DNA of 29,989 bases from Methanomassiliicoccales archaeon. GTDB taxonomy: Archaea > Thermoplasmatota > Thermoplasmata > Methanomassiliicoccales > UBA472. The stretch spans positions 1 through 29,989 of the forward strand of contig JAJRAL010000231.1 of assembly GCA_028679935.1 (NCBI GenBank), written 5' to 3'. This document shows positions 21,663 through 29,980 of this stretch, in pieces. The translations under genes were made by a program, and so were the position numbers. Below the pieces are notes generated by a model. It searched no databases, was not told where the DNA came from, and saw nothing but the letters and a program-made list of their open reading frames with translations. The first letter of the stretch is position 1. The number at the start of each line of letters is the position of its first letter.

Positions 21663-23492
21663 ATGTCCGTGTCCGCGAACCACCTCGCCGGCGAACGTTC
21701 ACTGTACTTGAGGATGCACGCCGAGAACCCGGTTGATTGGTATCCCTGGGGGAGAGAAGCGTTCGAGAAGGCGAGGTCGGAGGACAAGCCGTTATTCCTA
21801 TCCATCGGCTACTCGGCGTGCCACTGGTGCCACGTCATGGCTCGGGAATCGTTCGAGGACGAGAACGTGGCCTCGCTGCTCAATCACGGCTTCGTCAGTG
21901 TGAAGGTCGACCGCGAGGAGCGACCTGACGTCGATTCGATCTACATGGCCGCTTGTCAACTGATGACCGGGTCAGGAGGGTGGCCCCTCACCCTGTTGCT
22001 GACGCCCGACCTGAGGCCTTTCTTCGCCGGTTCGTACATGCCCCGTACAAGATCGCCCGCCGGACCCGGGTTGATAGAAATCATGACCGAGCTCGATTCC
22101 CAGTGGAGGTTCAGCCGGAGCGAGCTGGTCGAGTACTCGCAGAAGGTCGAGGCGGCGCTCAAGGAGTTCGCCACGAGAAGAGGGAGGGCTCCGATCAGAG
22201 GCGATCCGGCCGCCGACGCTCTCCGCTCCTTGTCGGTGTCCTTCGACGAGGAGAACGGAGGATTCGAGGTCGCCCCGAAATTCCCCTCGCCCCATCGGCT
22301 CCTGCTTTTGTTGCGGATCCATGAGGTCATGAAGGACGAGAAGGCGCTGGCCATGGTCGTCCGGACCCTGGACGCGCTGCGTGCTGGGGGCATCTACGAC
22401 CACGTCGGCTCGGGCTTCCATCGCTATTCGACCGACCGCAGATGGCACCTACCCCATTTCGAGAAGATGCTGTACGACCAGGCAATGCACGTCCTGGCGT
22501 ACGCCGAGGCGTTCCGAGCGACGGGCGATCAGAGATACAAGAGGACCGCCCTCGACGTGATCGACTTCGTCACGCGGGAGATGACATCACCGGGCGGCGG
22601 ATTCTATTCGGCGATCGGTGCCGAGAGCGAGGGCGAGGAGGGAAGGTACTACCTCTGGAGCGTCGAGGAGGTCAGGCGAATCCTCGATCCAAAGGAGGCC
22701 GACATCATGATCGAGTCGTTCGGCCTGACGCAGGAAGGCAACTACCGCGAAGAGGCGACCGGGAGGAGAACGGGCAGGAACGTCCTGCACCTCGTCCGTT
22801 CGGTCGACGAGATGTCGCGCACAAGAGGCATCGCCCGAGGCGAAGTCGAGAGTACCCTCCGCGCATCGCTGGCAATGCTCTCGGAGGTCCGGAAGAGAAG
22901 GCCGAGGCCGGCCCTGGACGACAAGATCCTGACGGACTGGAACGGAATGATGATAGCCGCCAGCGCTCGCGCCGGCAGGCTCCTCGACTCGCCAGAGGCG
23001 ATAGAGTCAGCACGCCGAGCACTTGTCCACATCGAGAGGATGATGGGGACTGGTGGTGACCTCAGGCACAGGATCGTCGGGGATGAAGTCGCGGTGGACG
23101 GCATGCTTGACGATTATGCTTGCCTCGCCTGGGGGAGCATCGAGCTCGCGAATGCCACGGACGATCGGTCGTTCGCATCAATGGCCGAGGAACTCGTGGG
23201 GAGGACGGTCGAGCGGTTCAGAGAACCGGAATCGGGCGCGTTCTACCAGACGTCCAAGGATGCTGAGCACTTGATCGCCAGGATGTGCGAGGGGTACGAC
23301 GGCGCGTCGCCGAGCGGCAACTCCACCGTCGCCTATGTCCTTGGATCCCTCTCGAAGATGACCGGCAAAGCAGAACACACGAGGCTCGGTTTGGAAGCCG
23401 TGGAGGCGTTCTCGGACGACGTTCGAGAGAATCCCGCGGCGCATACGTTCCTCATATTGGCGCTGATGAACCTCGGAAGAACGGACCTCTAG
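21663..23492 (+). CDS. YyaL/SPATA20-like thioredoxin-domain protein
   Basis: The 609-residue protein starts with the DUF255 thioredoxin-like domain: [18 protein letters not shown], then [15 protein letters not shown] with the redox motif C53-H-W-C56, then [15 protein letters not shown] and [19 protein letters not shown] six-hairpin (alpha/alpha toroid) glycosidase-like domain follows (about 190-600), including [21 protein letters not shown] and [11 protein letters not shown]. The family is widespread from archaea to mammals and its substrate is unknown. The protein ends soon after [11 protein letters not shown] and appears to lack the last segment with a CxxxxC-type motif seen in many bacterial members (about 670-700 aa). 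Its stop overlaps the convergent winged-helix gene by 4 bp. Confidence 0.92.
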   Translation: MSVSANHLAGERSLYLRMHAENPVDWYPWGREAFEKARSEDKPLFLSIGYSACHWCHVMARESFEDENVASLLNHGFVSVKVDREERPDVDSIYMAACQLMTGSGGWPLTLLLTPDLRPFFAGSYMPRTRSPAGPGLIEIMTELDSQWRFSRSELVEYSQKVEAALKEFATRRGRAPIRGDPAADALRSLSVSFDEENGGFEVAPKFPSPHRLLLLLRIHEVMKDEKALAMVVRTLDALRAGGIYDHVGSGFHRYSTDRRWHLPHFEKMLYDQAMHVLAYAEAFRATGDQRYKRTALDVIDFVTREMTSPGGGFYSAIGAESEGEEGRYYLWSVEEVRRILDPKEADIMIESFGLTQEGNYREEATGRRTGRNVLHLVRSVDEMSRTRGIARGEVESTLRASLAMLSEVRKRRPRPALDDKILTDWNGMMIAASARAGRLLDSPEAIESARRALVHIERMMGTGGDLRHRIVGDEVAVDGMLDDYACLAWGSIELANATDDRSFASMAEELVGRTVERFREPESGAFYQTSKDAEHLIARMCEGYDGASPSGNSTVAYVLGSLSKMTGKAEHTRLGLEAVEAFSDDVRENPAAHTFLILALMNLGRTDL

Positions 23493-24076
23493 ATCATCTC
23501 GAAGGCGGCGGCAAGGGCCCCGTCCTCTGCTCTGTCGAAGGTCGGCCCGGTACCAATCACCACGACATCGCCCTCATTCAGACTGAACGTCCTCCTCAGC
23601 TCCGATGCCTGGTCCGGCTGCTCCGCGTCGAGGTCATAGTCGGGCGGAACGATCAGCTTTCCTCCCACGACTATCACCGTCGTCGCGCCTGCCGCTCCTG
23701 CTTTGACCGCCGCGTCACGCTGCTCGATGCCCAGGACCACGCGCTTCGACCTTCCCCTGACCCGGACTGCGACGTTCTTCCCCCGGACGACGGAGATGTC
23801 GGAGGGGGTGAGCCGCCTGACCTCCAACGGCACCTGGATCAGAAACTCCCTACCCCTGGCGGATATCTTGACCCCCGTCTGCTTGACGTCAATCAGGCCG
23901 CGGTCCCGCAGGTACTCGACGATGGTCCGCATGCTGCCCTCGCCTATCCCGATGGAGTCGGCAAGTTGTTTCCGGCCCTTCCTCCTCCCGTCCTGCAGGG
24001 CGAGGAGGGCGCGGTAGACGTGATAGTCAGCGAAGCGGTGGAGCGGTCCGTACTTGGGGAGGTCGACTAGTTTCAT
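23489..24076 (-). CDS. Winged-helix protein, DUF4443-like
   Basis: The 195-residue protein has an N-terminal winged-helix domain (about 18-80: [40 protein letters not shown], then a wing ending [10 protein letters not shown]). The C-terminal beta-rich domain ends [30 protein letters not shown]. This architecture matches archaeal DUF4443 proteins, thought to be regulators or small-ligand-binding proteins; I hold the family name with moderate confidence. The ATG at 24076 lies five bases after the SAM synthetase stop on the same strand, so it is probably co-transcribed with it. Its stop codon shares CTAG with the convergent YyaL-like gene. Confidence 0.75.
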   Translation of the reverse strand: MKLVDLPKYGPLHRFADYHVYRALLALQDGRRKGRKQLADSIGIGEGSMRTIVEYLRDRGLIDVKQTGVKISARGREFLIQVPLEVRRLTPSDISVVRGKNVAVRVRGRSKRVVLGIEQRDAAVKAGAAGATTVIVVGGKLIVPPDYDLDAEQPDQASELRRTFSLNEGDVVVIGTGPTFDRAEDGALAAAFEMI

Positions 24077-24081
24077 TCTCC

Positions 24082-25278
24082 CTAGAACACCGTTATCTCA
24101 CCATTTACAACTTTCTTCGTCACCGTCTCGATGTTGTCCAGCCAGTTCGAGGCGATCGACCTCGCTTCCTTCTCGTATTTCTTATAGTCCGCGCCGGGCG
24201 CGGTGATCAGCTGCAGCGAGCAGGTCTGCGGGTTGTCGATCGGCTTGCCGATCTGGGACAGGATGCGGACCTGGACCTCGAGCACGTCGCCCTTGCCGGC
24301 CGCGGCGATGTCCTCCGCGATGAACTTCGACAGGATGTTGTATAGCTTGCCGACGTGGGTGATCGGGTTCTTGCCCGCGGACGCCTCCATGCTCATCGGG
24401 CGGAACGGGGTGATCAGGCCGTTCACGCGGTTGCCCCTTCCGACGGAACCGTCGTCACCGTTCTCCATGCTCAGGCCAGTGACCGTAAGGTAGTACACGT
24501 TCTGCTTGTAGTTGTCCGCCGTGTTCACGTCTACGTGCACGTCCAGATCCGTGTACTTCACCGCGTTGTCGGCGACCTTCTCGCATATCTCGGCGATGGC
24601 GCTCTCGTAGTGGTCTCCGTCCGGGATATATCGGTCGACCATGGCGATGGCGCAGGTCAGGTTCATCGTGTCGCCCATCCTCGAGGCCATGACTTTGACG
24701 TCCTCGCCCGTCTCCTTGAAGCGGCGCTTGAGCGTGCCGTTGATGAACTTCTCGCTCTCCAGCACGACCTTCTCCGTCGGGCTGAGCGGAGCGAAGCCGA
24801 CCCCGAACGAGGTGTCGTTCGAGAGCAGCTTCTTGCTCTCGTAGACCGCCCTCAGGTCGACGGACCCGCGCCCGATCATGCAGTCGAGCATGACGTCGGT
24901 CTCGAGATCGAGGTTGGGGAAGTGGTTCTTGAGGTACTCGGCCGCGGCCTTGATCGCCGTGGCGCGGTACGGAAGGCGCTGACCGTTGACCTCGGTCGTC
25001 GCCCTTCCTACCAGCAGGATGTAGATGGGCTCGAGGACGTCGCCGCCCCCGAAGCGCGGGGAAGACTGCCCGCCGACGATCTGGGTCTCGTCGGTGTTGT
25101 GATGAAGCACCCTGTCGTATCTCTCGAGGTACATCCGGCACAATGCCCTGCTGACCGACTCCGATAGTCCGTCCGCGATGCTGTCCGGGTGGCCAATGCC
25201 CTTCCTCTCAACGAGTTCGACCTGTTGCTTCTCGATCGGCTTGCTCTCGAGCTTCTCAATGATGATGTTCTTTGCCAT
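24082..25278 (-). CDS. mat: S-adenosylmethionine synthetase, archaeal type
   Basis: The 398-residue protein makes S-adenosylmethionine from methionine and ATP. It belongs to the archaeal family that is highly diverged from bacterial MetK: VELVERKGIGHPDSIADGLSE near the N-terminus (ATP-binding region), HHNTDETQIVGGQS, the glycine-rich GRGNRVNGLITPFRPMSMEA, and ASAGKNPITHVGKLYNILS. Length fits the family (about 400 residues). The start at 25278 follows AGGTGAATCAC. It is divergent from an XRE-CBS regulator gene with a 144-bp shared control region and is followed by the winged-helix gene. The leader contains a 9-bp near-repeat, noted separately. Confidence 0.96.
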   Translation of the reverse strand: MAKNIIIEKLESKPIEKQQVELVERKGIGHPDSIADGLSESVSRALCRMYLERYDRVLHHNTDETQIVGGQSSPRFGGGDVLEPIYILLVGRATTEVNGQRLPYRATAIKAAAEYLKNHFPNLDLETDVMLDCMIGRGSVDLRAVYESKKLLSNDTSFGVGFAPLSPTEKVVLESEKFINGTLKRRFKETGEDVKVMASRMGDTMNLTCAIAMVDRYIPDGDHYESAIAEICEKVADNAVKYTDLDVHVDVNTADNYKQNVYYLTVTGLSMENGDDGSVGRGNRVNGLITPFRPMSMEASAGKNPITHVGKLYNILSKFIAEDIAAAGKGDVLEVQVRILSQIGKPIDNPQTCSLQLITAPGADYKKYEKEARSIASNWLDNIETVTKKVVNGEITVF

Positions 25279-25302
25279 GCGTGATTCACCTAGCTGCTAT
25301 GG

Positions 25303-25333
25303 ATTCTCAATTGCTCCCTGATCTATCCTCAAT
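25303..25333. promoter_or_regulatory. Two ATTGAG(G/A)AT direct repeats in the mat leader
   Basis: On the minus strand ATTGAGGAT (25333 to 25325) and ATTGAGAAT (25311 to 25303) are 22 bp apart, close to two helical turns, and lie between the mat TATA-like box and its start codon. Possible binding site for the divergently encoded regulator. Confidence 0.4.
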
Positions 25334-25367
25334 GGGTAACGGGGTTTACGGTTCGAAGCGATTCCGT

Positions 25368-25376
25368 ACTTATATA
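25368..25376 (-). promoter_or_regulatory. TATA-like box for mat
   Basis: CTATATAAG on the minus strand about 95 bp before the mat ATG, predicting a leader of about 65 nt. TATATA is symmetrical, so orientation rests on context; the plus-strand regulator has its own box at 25394. Confidence 0.5.
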
Positions 25377-25393
25377 GGTGCTTGACGCAAATA

Positions 25394-25402
25394 TTCATAA
25401 AT
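25394..25402 (+). promoter_or_regulatory. TATA-like box for the XRE-CBS regulator
   Basis: TTCATAAAT lies about 28 bp before the ATG at 25423, predicting a leaderless mRNA. Confidence 0.55.
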
Positions 25403-25422
25403 GACTACTCCATCACTCAATC

Positions 25423-25986
25423 ATGACGTTCCCACAGGCGACCGAGATCAAGTCGATGCGCAAGGCGCTCGACATCACCCAGATGCAACTGTCAAAGATG
25501 TCCGGAGTGTCGCAATCGACCATCGCCAAGATCGAGAAGGGTAGCATCCACGGCTCCTACGAGTCGGTCGTCAGCATATTCGACGTGCTGCAGCGGGAGA
25601 TGGACCGAAAGCGCAAGGGCAGACTTGCGAAGGACGTGATGTCGAAGGACATCGTCTCGGTCCAGGCGCGGGAGAAGGTCAAGCGGGCATCGGAGATGAT
25701 GCGCCAATCCGGCTATTCCCAGCTCCCGGTGTTCGACGGATCGCAGCCGGTGGGCAGCGTCAGCGAGTTCGGCATCCTGGCACAAATGCGCGACGGCACG
25801 AGCATGGAGGAGGTTGGCGAGAGGTCGGTCCGACAGATCATGAGCGAGGCCTTCCCGGTGGTCAACGAGGATATGCCGCTAGAGGCGGTCACGACGCTCC
25901 TCGCCGCGTCCCGGGCCGTGCTGGTCGGGAAGAAGGGGAGGATTAATGGCATCATCACGTCGTCGGACGTGCTCAAGCTTCTGTGA
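25423..25986 (+). CDS. XRE-family helix-turn-helix regulator with paired CBS domains
   Basis: The 187-residue protein has an N-terminal XRE DNA-binding domain (about 6-58: IKSMRKALDITQMQLSKMSG, VSQSTIAKIEKG). Two CBS domains follow (about 66-122, starting AKDVMSKDIVSV, and 132-187, starting VRQIMSEAFPVV and ending GRINGIITSSDVLKLL). CBS pairs bind adenosine-containing ligands such as AMP, ATP or SAM. Divergence from the SAM synthetase gene makes SAM or a relative an attractive ligand, which is inference. The ATG at 25423 is supported by a TATA-like box 28 bp upstream. It ends one base before the convergent RNase Z gene. Confidence 0.92.
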   Translation: MTFPQATEIKSMRKALDITQMQLSKMSGVSQSTIAKIEKGSIHGSYESVVSIFDVLQREMDRKRKGRLAKDVMSKDIVSVQAREKVKRASEMMRQSGYSQLPVFDGSQPVGSVSEFGILAQMRDGTSMEEVGERSVRQIMSEAFPVVNEDMPLEAVTTLLAASRAVLVGKKGRINGIITSSDVLKLL

Positions 25987-25987
25987 C

Positions 25988-26905
25988 CTACGCCCCGTCA
26001 CCTGGTACGGTGACCTGGACCTCCATCAGGTCCTCCGCGATGACCGTCTCGGGGAAGATCGGCCTCGCCTCCCTCAGCAACTCCTCGGGGTCCTCGTACC
26101 TGCTGCTCAGATGGTAAAGGTAGAGCCGTTTCGCATGAGCCTCGAGGGCCAGCTCCGCCGCTTCTGCGGCGGTGGTGTGACCGTATTCCCTGGCGTCTGA
26201 GATCAATCTCGAGGCCACCGTCGCCTCGTGGATCAGAACATCCGCTCCGTTCGCCGCGAATGCGAAGTTCGAACTCGGCCGGGTGTCGCCCGAGATGGCG
26301 ACCTTCCGCCCCCTGCGCTTCGGCCCCATGACCATGTCCGGCGTCACCGTCTTGCCCGCCGCCACGACCGGATGGCCCTCCTGTAGCCTGCCGAACGCGG
26401 GTCCAGGATGCACGCCTAGCTCCTTCGCCCTCGCCGGGTCGAACTTGCCGGGCCTCGGGTCCTCCTCAAGCACATAGCCAAGCGAGGGCACGGTGTGCTC
26501 CGTCGCAACCGCCCTGATGATGACGTTACCGCATCTGACCGTATCGCCGTCTCCGAGCTCCTCGGTAGCGATGGCGAAGTGCGGCTCGAAGTATCCGAGG
26601 TGGAGGAGCGAGTCCACCGTCTCCACCATGCCTCGCGGACCGTAGATCGAGAGCTCCCTTTCGCGTCCGCTGAAGTTCATCGACTGGATCAATGCCGGCA
26701 ATCCAAGGAAGTGGTCGCCGTGGAGATGCGACACGAATACCGATCGAACCTTCATGTAGGAGGCGGTGGAGAGCATGAACTGCCTCTGCGTTCCCTCGCC
26801 GCAGTCGAAGAGGAGCACCCCGGAGCCGACTTGGACCGCGACCGCGGTCACGTTGCGCTTCGTCGTGGGCAACGAGCCAGCCGTTCCCAGGAAGACTATC
26901 CTCAC
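25988..26905 (-). CDS. rnz: Ribonuclease Z
   Basis: The 305-residue protein is a metallo-beta-lactamase-fold tRNA 3'-endonuclease. It has LGTAGSLPTTKRNV near the N-terminus, the zinc motif HLHGDH (60-65), TEHTVPSLGYVLEED, SGDTRPS (metal-bridging Asp), LIHEATVA, EYGHTTAAEAAELA and a final YLYHLSSRY. The GGG-type exosite arm typical of RNase Z is present around residues 155-195. It cleaves pre-tRNAs after the discriminator base. The predicted TATA-like box (26928-26937) lies in the 3' end of the upstream MFS gene, so it probably has its own leaderless transcript. Confidence 0.95.
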   Translation of the reverse strand: MRIVFLGTAGSLPTTKRNVTAVAVQVGSGVLLFDCGEGTQRQFMLSTASYMKVRSVFVSHLHGDHFLGLPALIQSMNFSGRERELSIYGPRGMVETVDSLLHLGYFEPHFAIATEELGDGDTVRCGNVIIRAVATEHTVPSLGYVLEEDPRPGKFDPARAKELGVHPGPAFGRLQEGHPVVAAGKTVTPDMVMGPKRRGRKVAISGDTRPSSNFAFAANGADVLIHEATVASRLISDAREYGHTTAAEAAELALEAHAKRLYLYHLSSRYEDPEELLREARPIFPETVIAEDLMEVQVTVPGDGA

Positions 26906-26912
26906 GCCAGGA

Positions 26913-28019
26913 CTATTGTCCGGCGCAGGTTAAACTCTTGCTGTCGCGCCTGGACAACCAGCGGTTGGTGACCAGGAAGATGACGAGGCCGATCAACGCC
27001 ATGCCAGTTGCGATGTACATGCAGCCGTGGTAGCCGTAGAGCTCCGCCGCTATGCCCCCGAGGATCGCGCCGATGATCGCCGATATGCTGAGCGAGGACT
27101 GGAGCAGACCGGCGCACGTTCCTTTCTCATCGCTGCGCTCCATGACGTACTTGATCGAACCGACATAGAGCGTCGACCAGGAGAGCGCGATCATGATCTG
27201 CGCCGGGATTATCTGCCAGTAGTCGCTCGCCAGAGTGTACGTCGGGAACGTGAGGATCGACATGATGAATCCGACAGTCACCAGGCGGACGGACTTGTAC
27301 CGGTCCGTGAACATCATGAAGGCGAACTGACCGAAGGCGTTGATGGCATAGATCGCACCGATGAACACCGCATCCGCACCGAGGTCCGCCAGGAAGAGCG
27401 GGTAGATGACCCAGATCATGTTCGCGCCGATGTGCCGGAACATGATCGAGGCGTAGACGGGGAAGTTGCGCTTGAGCAGGTGAACGGGGAAGATCGGCAC
27501 GTGCTGGTGCGTCTCCTTGCCGAAAGGAAGGTAGAGGGCGACCAGAAAGGCGCAGGCCATCATCACGGCGCTGAACAGGAAGATGCCATCGTAGATGCCG
27601 ATGATGCCAGCGATGAAGACGCCGAAGCCGAAGCCCAGCGCCCCAATGGAGCTGAACTTGCCGACCTTCTTGTCCGTCTCGTAGACGTAAGCGAGGAGCG
27701 CCGAGGGGAATATCCCGGCGCAGAGGCCGACCATGACCCTCACCATCAGCATCGCCGGCCCAGAATCGGCGAATATCTGGAGCAGGGCGGCGATGACCGA
27801 GAGAAGCAGGCCCGCGAGAAGCAGCCTCCTCCGCCCGTATACGTCGGAGAACCGGCCGAATATGTAGGAAGAGGCGAATATCGCGGCGCTGTAGCCAGCG
27901 ACGATGACCCCGATCTCCGCCGTGGTCGAGCCGAACTGATCACGGGCGAGGTTGGGGATGAGGAGCGACGAGGACGATAGCCCGGCGCTCGAGAGCATCT
28001 GAATGGTCGATGCTTTCAT
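26913..28019 (-). CDS. Major facilitator superfamily transporter
   Basis: The 368-residue protein has about 11-12 hydrophobic segments in two halves. The MFS motif A is GRFSDVYGRRRLLLAG (about 55-70) between helices 2 and 3, with an equivalent loop FTDRYKSVRLVTVG in the second half. A VPIFPVHLLKRNFPVY linker lies in the middle. Substrate cannot be predicted; drug, sugar or organic-acid efflux are all possible. At 368 residues it is short for the family, with very short termini. The ATG at 28019 is about 25 bp downstream of a TATA-like box, giving a leaderless mRNA. RNase Z starts 8 bp after its stop. Confidence 0.9.
   Translation of the reverse strand: MKASTIQMLSSAGLSSSSLLIPNLARDQFGSTTAEIGVIVAGYSAAIFASSYIFGRFSDVYGRRRLLLAGLLLSVIAALLQIFADSGPAMLMVRVMVGLCAGIFPSALLAYVYETDKKVGKFSSIGALGFGFGVFIAGIIGIYDGIFLFSAVMMACAFLVALYLPFGKETHQHVPIFPVHLLKRNFPVYASIMFRHIGANMIWVIYPLFLADLGADAVFIGAIYAINAFGQFAFMMFTDRYKSVRLVTVGFIMSILTFPTYTLASDYWQIIPAQIMIALSWSTLYVGSIKYVMERSDEKGTCAGLLQSSLSISAIIGAILGGIAAELYGYHGCMYIATGMALIGLVIFLVTNRWLSRRDSKSLTCAGQ
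26928..26937 (-). promoter_or_regulatory. TATA-like box for RNase Z inside the MFS gene end
   Basis: GAGTTTAACC on the minus strand, about 28 bp before the RNase Z ATG and within the last codons of the MFS gene. Confidence 0.4.
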
Positions 28020-28040
28020 GCGGCCAGCTCGAACCGCATG

Positions 28041-28050
28041 TATCTATAAG
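28041..28050 (-). promoter_or_regulatory. TATA-like box for the MFS transporter
   Basis: CTTATAGATA on the minus strand about 28 bp before the MFS ATG; predicts a leaderless mRNA. Confidence 0.55.
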
Positions 28051-28062
28051 AACCTGAGCGGA

Positions 28063-28287
28063 CTAGCCCTTTGACCGACCGAGGGATTCCAGCTCGCGGT
28101 CCTTCTTGGTCGCTTTCTTGAACTGCTTGTAGTGCTCCTTGCACAGATGCGCTCGCCTCAGGCCTTCCTCCACGTCGAGGCCCGCCTCGATGGCCGCCTC
28201 CCCCGAGACGGAGCGCTCCGCGTCCTTCCCGCATCCCTTCACGTCGCACTTGTCGACCCCTCGGGACGCGCTCGCCCTCTCTTCCAT
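28063..28287 (-). CDS. Small zinc-binding protein with CX4C...CX2H motif
   Basis: A 74-residue charged protein with C14-x4-C19 (CDVKGCGKDAERSVS) and a second half-site LCKEHYKQF (Cys-x2-His), which together could hold one zinc ion. The C-terminus is lysine-rich (FKKATKKDRELESLGRSKG). The pattern resembles small archaeal zinc-knuckle proteins of unknown function. Start at 28287 (MEERASAS) is preferred because an A/T-rich box lies 24-33 bp upstream; the open frame extends 20 codons further but without coding character. It precedes the MFS gene by 43 bp but that gene has its own promoter. Confidence 0.75.
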   Translation of the reverse strand: MEERASASRGVDKCDVKGCGKDAERSVSGEAAIEAGLDVEEGLRRAHLCKEHYKQFKKATKKDRELESLGRSKG

Positions 28288-28310
28288 GGAACCGAGAATC
28301 GTGCATATGG

Positions 28311-28320
28311 GAAATAATCC
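28311..28320. promoter_or_regulatory. Shared TATA-like element between zinc-protein gene and uspA-like gene
   Basis: GAAATAATCC is the only A/T-rich box between the divergent genes at 28287 and 28382. On the minus strand (GGATTATTTC) it is well placed for a near-leaderless transcript; on the plus strand it would give a leader of about 40 nt containing GGTGATCAC. Confidence 0.4.
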
Positions 28321-28381
28321 TTGCCCTCCCGCGACCGAAAGGGGCATCTAGGCGCCGCTCAGAGTAGTCTTTGGTGATCAC

Positions 28382-28801
28382 GTGCCGGCGATCAGGCGAA
28401 TCCTCGTTGGAGTGGACGGCTCGGAGAACGCGCTTAGGGCGGCGCAAATGGCCGCAGAGATCGCGAAGAAGGAAGGGGCCAAGGTGACCCTGGTCAACGT
28501 GATCGCCCCATCGGAGTGGGCGCTCTTCACCGGAAAGATGACCAGACCGCTCGAGGAGGACACGATCGGCGATGAGAGGCTCCACGCCGCGATCGAGGTG
28601 ATGAAGGGGCAGGGCGTGGAGTTCGACACGACGGTCGAGTTCGGGCACCCGGCCGAAATCATCCTCCGAATCGGGGCGAAGGACTATGACCTGATCGCGG
28701 TAGGCAGACGAGGGCTGTCAGGCGTGGAGGAGTTCATGATCGGAAGCGTCTCTTCGACGGTCGTACATCACTCCAAAGTGCCGACGCTTGTCGTTCCATA
28801 G
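28382..28801 (+). CDS. Universal stress protein, UspA family (ATP-binding type)
   Basis: The 139-residue protein is a single Usp domain. It starts with IRRILVGVDGSENALRAAQMA, where the VDGS loop contacts ATP. It ends with the ATP-binding motif GRRGLSGVEEFMIGSVSSTVVHHS (G-x2-G-x9-GS-type), followed by the final strand VPTLVVP. It should therefore be the ATP-binding subtype. Usp proteins respond to starvation and other stress. The GTG start at 28382 is chosen because GGTGATCAC immediately precedes it, the same signal used by two other genes here, and the N-terminus fits the family. Ribulose-phosphate epimerase follows after 38 bp and may be in the same operon. Confidence 0.93.
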   Translation: MPAIRRILVGVDGSENALRAAQMAAEIAKKEGAKVTLVNVIAPSEWALFTGKMTRPLEEDTIGDERLHAAIEVMKGQGVEFDTTVEFGHPAEIILRIGAKDYDLIAVGRRGLSGVEEFMIGSVSSTVVHHSKVPTLVVP

Positions 28802-28839
28802 ACAAGTGTTCATATGGCCGTAATGGGATTGCCAGCAGG

Positions 28840-29487
28840 ATGATCAAGATCGCTCCATCCCTGCTCTCGGCCGACTTCGGCAACCTGGCAAAGGAGGTCC
28901 GTCGGGTCGAGGAGGCCGGGGCGGACTGGGCCCACGTAGACGTGATGGACGGCGAGTTCGTGCCGAACATCACCGTCGGGCCCTGCGTGGTCAAGGCGAT
29001 TCGCCCTCACACCAAGATCCCCCTCGACGTCCACCTCATGATTGTGAAGCCGGAGAGATTCGTCTCGGCCTTCGCGCAGTCTGGGGCGGACATCATCACG
29101 GTTCACCTCGAGGCGACGAGCGATGTGACCGGCACCCTCCAAGCGATCAAGAGCCAGGGCAAGAAGGTCGGGCTCTCGATCAATCCCGCCACACCGTTCC
29201 ACGCCGCGCATCCCTACATGAAGGACGTCGATGTGCTACTCATCATGACCGTGAATCCGGGCTTCGGAGGCCAACCGTTCATGCCCGAGTGCCTACCGAA
29301 GATCACCGAGGCCAGCTCCTACGCGAAGGAGAACGACCTGCAGTTTGAGATCGAGGTCGACGGAGGCATCAACGCCAAGACAGGAAGGATGGCGGCGGAC
29401 GCCGGGGCGACGGTGCTCGCGGCCGGGAAGTCGCTGTTCGAGTGTACCGACATGAGGCGAGAGATCGCCGCGTGGAAATCGTTCTAG
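28840..29487 (+). CDS. rpe: Ribulose-phosphate 3-epimerase
   Basis: The 215-residue TIM-barrel protein interconverts ribulose 5-phosphate and xylulose 5-phosphate. Motifs are IAPSLLSADFGNL, the metal/catalytic HVDVMDGEFVPNIT, LDVHLMI (metal His), TVNPGFGGQPFMPE (phosphate/loop 6) and EVDGGINAKT (catalytic Asp). These match characterised Rpe enzymes. Many archaea use the ribulose monophosphate pathway and lack Rpe; its presence here implies at least part of a non-oxidative pentose phosphate pathway. The ATG at 28840 gives the standard N-terminus. It lies 38 bp after the UspA gene on the same strand. Confidence 0.96.
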   Translation: MIKIAPSLLSADFGNLAKEVRRVEEAGADWAHVDVMDGEFVPNITVGPCVVKAIRPHTKIPLDVHLMIVKPERFVSAFAQSGADIITVHLEATSDVTGTLQAIKSQGKKVGLSINPATPFHAAHPYMKDVDVLLIMTVNPGFGGQPFMPECLPKITEASSYAKENDLQFEIEVDGGINAKTGRMAADAGATVLAAGKSLFECTDMRREIAAWKSF

Positions 29488-29572
29488 GTGTCCGACTGGT
29501 GCCCTTCGTCCGCGGGTCCTCACCTGCAAAGCTTCATTAACGGTTCCCCTCATTAGCCCCTAAGTGGGCCAA

Positions 29573-29743
29573 ATGGTTGAATTTACTGGTGACAAGCTGG
29601 TCATCCTTCTGGCCGTGGTCTTCCCGCTCGCCCTTCTCGTGGCAGCGATCGTCCTCGGCTCGGGCGTGTGCATCATCATCCCGATCCTGATTTGGATTGG
29701 GATCGCTGTCACGATGCTGTTCGTGCCGATTTCTAAGGAATGA
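29573..29743 (+). CDS. 56-aa membrane peptide with two helices
   Basis: A 56-codon ORF starting MVEFTGDKL with two hydrophobic segments (about residues 9-28 and 31-51) joined by GSGVC, and a charged end PISKE. That makes a membrane hairpin with one cysteine at the turn. It starts 85 bp after rpe, with a TATA-like CATTAAC about 35-40 bp upstream of the ATG. The stop codon directly abuts the convergent TRAM gene's stop. Amino-acid composition (V, I, L, A runs split by charged ends) is hard to explain as non-coding chance, but no family is recognised. Confidence 0.7.
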   Translation: MVEFTGDKLVILLAVVFPLALLVAAIVLGSGVCIIIPILIWIGIAVTMLFVPISKE

Positions 29744-29956
29744 TCACTCCACAACCTTCGCGAAGGCCGACTTGTTGCCGACGCGGGTGATCTTGACCTT
29801 CACCGCCTGCCCGACCTTCGTCTCGGGTACGAAGACGACGAAGCCCTCAATGCGCGCGATGCCGTCGCCCTGGGAGCCGATGTCCGTGATCGTTACCGTG
29901 TATTCCTTGCCCTCTTCCACGGGCTTCTTGCCCTTGAACCCGTGCTCAAATGCCAT
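29744..29956 (-). CDS. Stand-alone TRAM-domain RNA-binding protein
   Basis: The 70-residue protein is a single TRAM domain, a beta-barrel that binds [23 protein letters not shown], then [20 protein letters not shown], then [17 protein letters not shown]. Stand-alone TRAM proteins are typical of archaea, especially methanogens and relatives, and act as RNA chaperones, possibly cold-shock functional analogues. The ATG at 29956 follows a TATA-like box (29981-29989) by about 25 bp, so the transcript should be leaderless. It is convergent with the 56-aa membrane peptide with no intervening base. Confidence 0.93.
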   Translation of the reverse strand: MAFEHGFKGKKPVEEGKEYTVTITDIGSQGDGIARIEGFVVFVPETKVGQAVKVKITRVGNKSAFAKVVE

Positions 29957-29980
29957 GGCGGACGATTCTGTCTCTCGGGT

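Noticed and set aside
24355..25167. Long plus-strand open frame opposite mat
   Set aside because: It is a GC-driven antisense shadow with repetitive Val/Arg/Asp composition and no recognisable domain; the same is true of long opposite frames at 6921-7880, 8106-9074, 19819-21270 and 27027-27980.
25279..25345. SAM riboswitch in the mat leader
   Set aside because: The predicted leader is only about 65 nt and shows none of the stems or conserved loops of SAM riboswitch classes; the near-repeats look more like protein sites.
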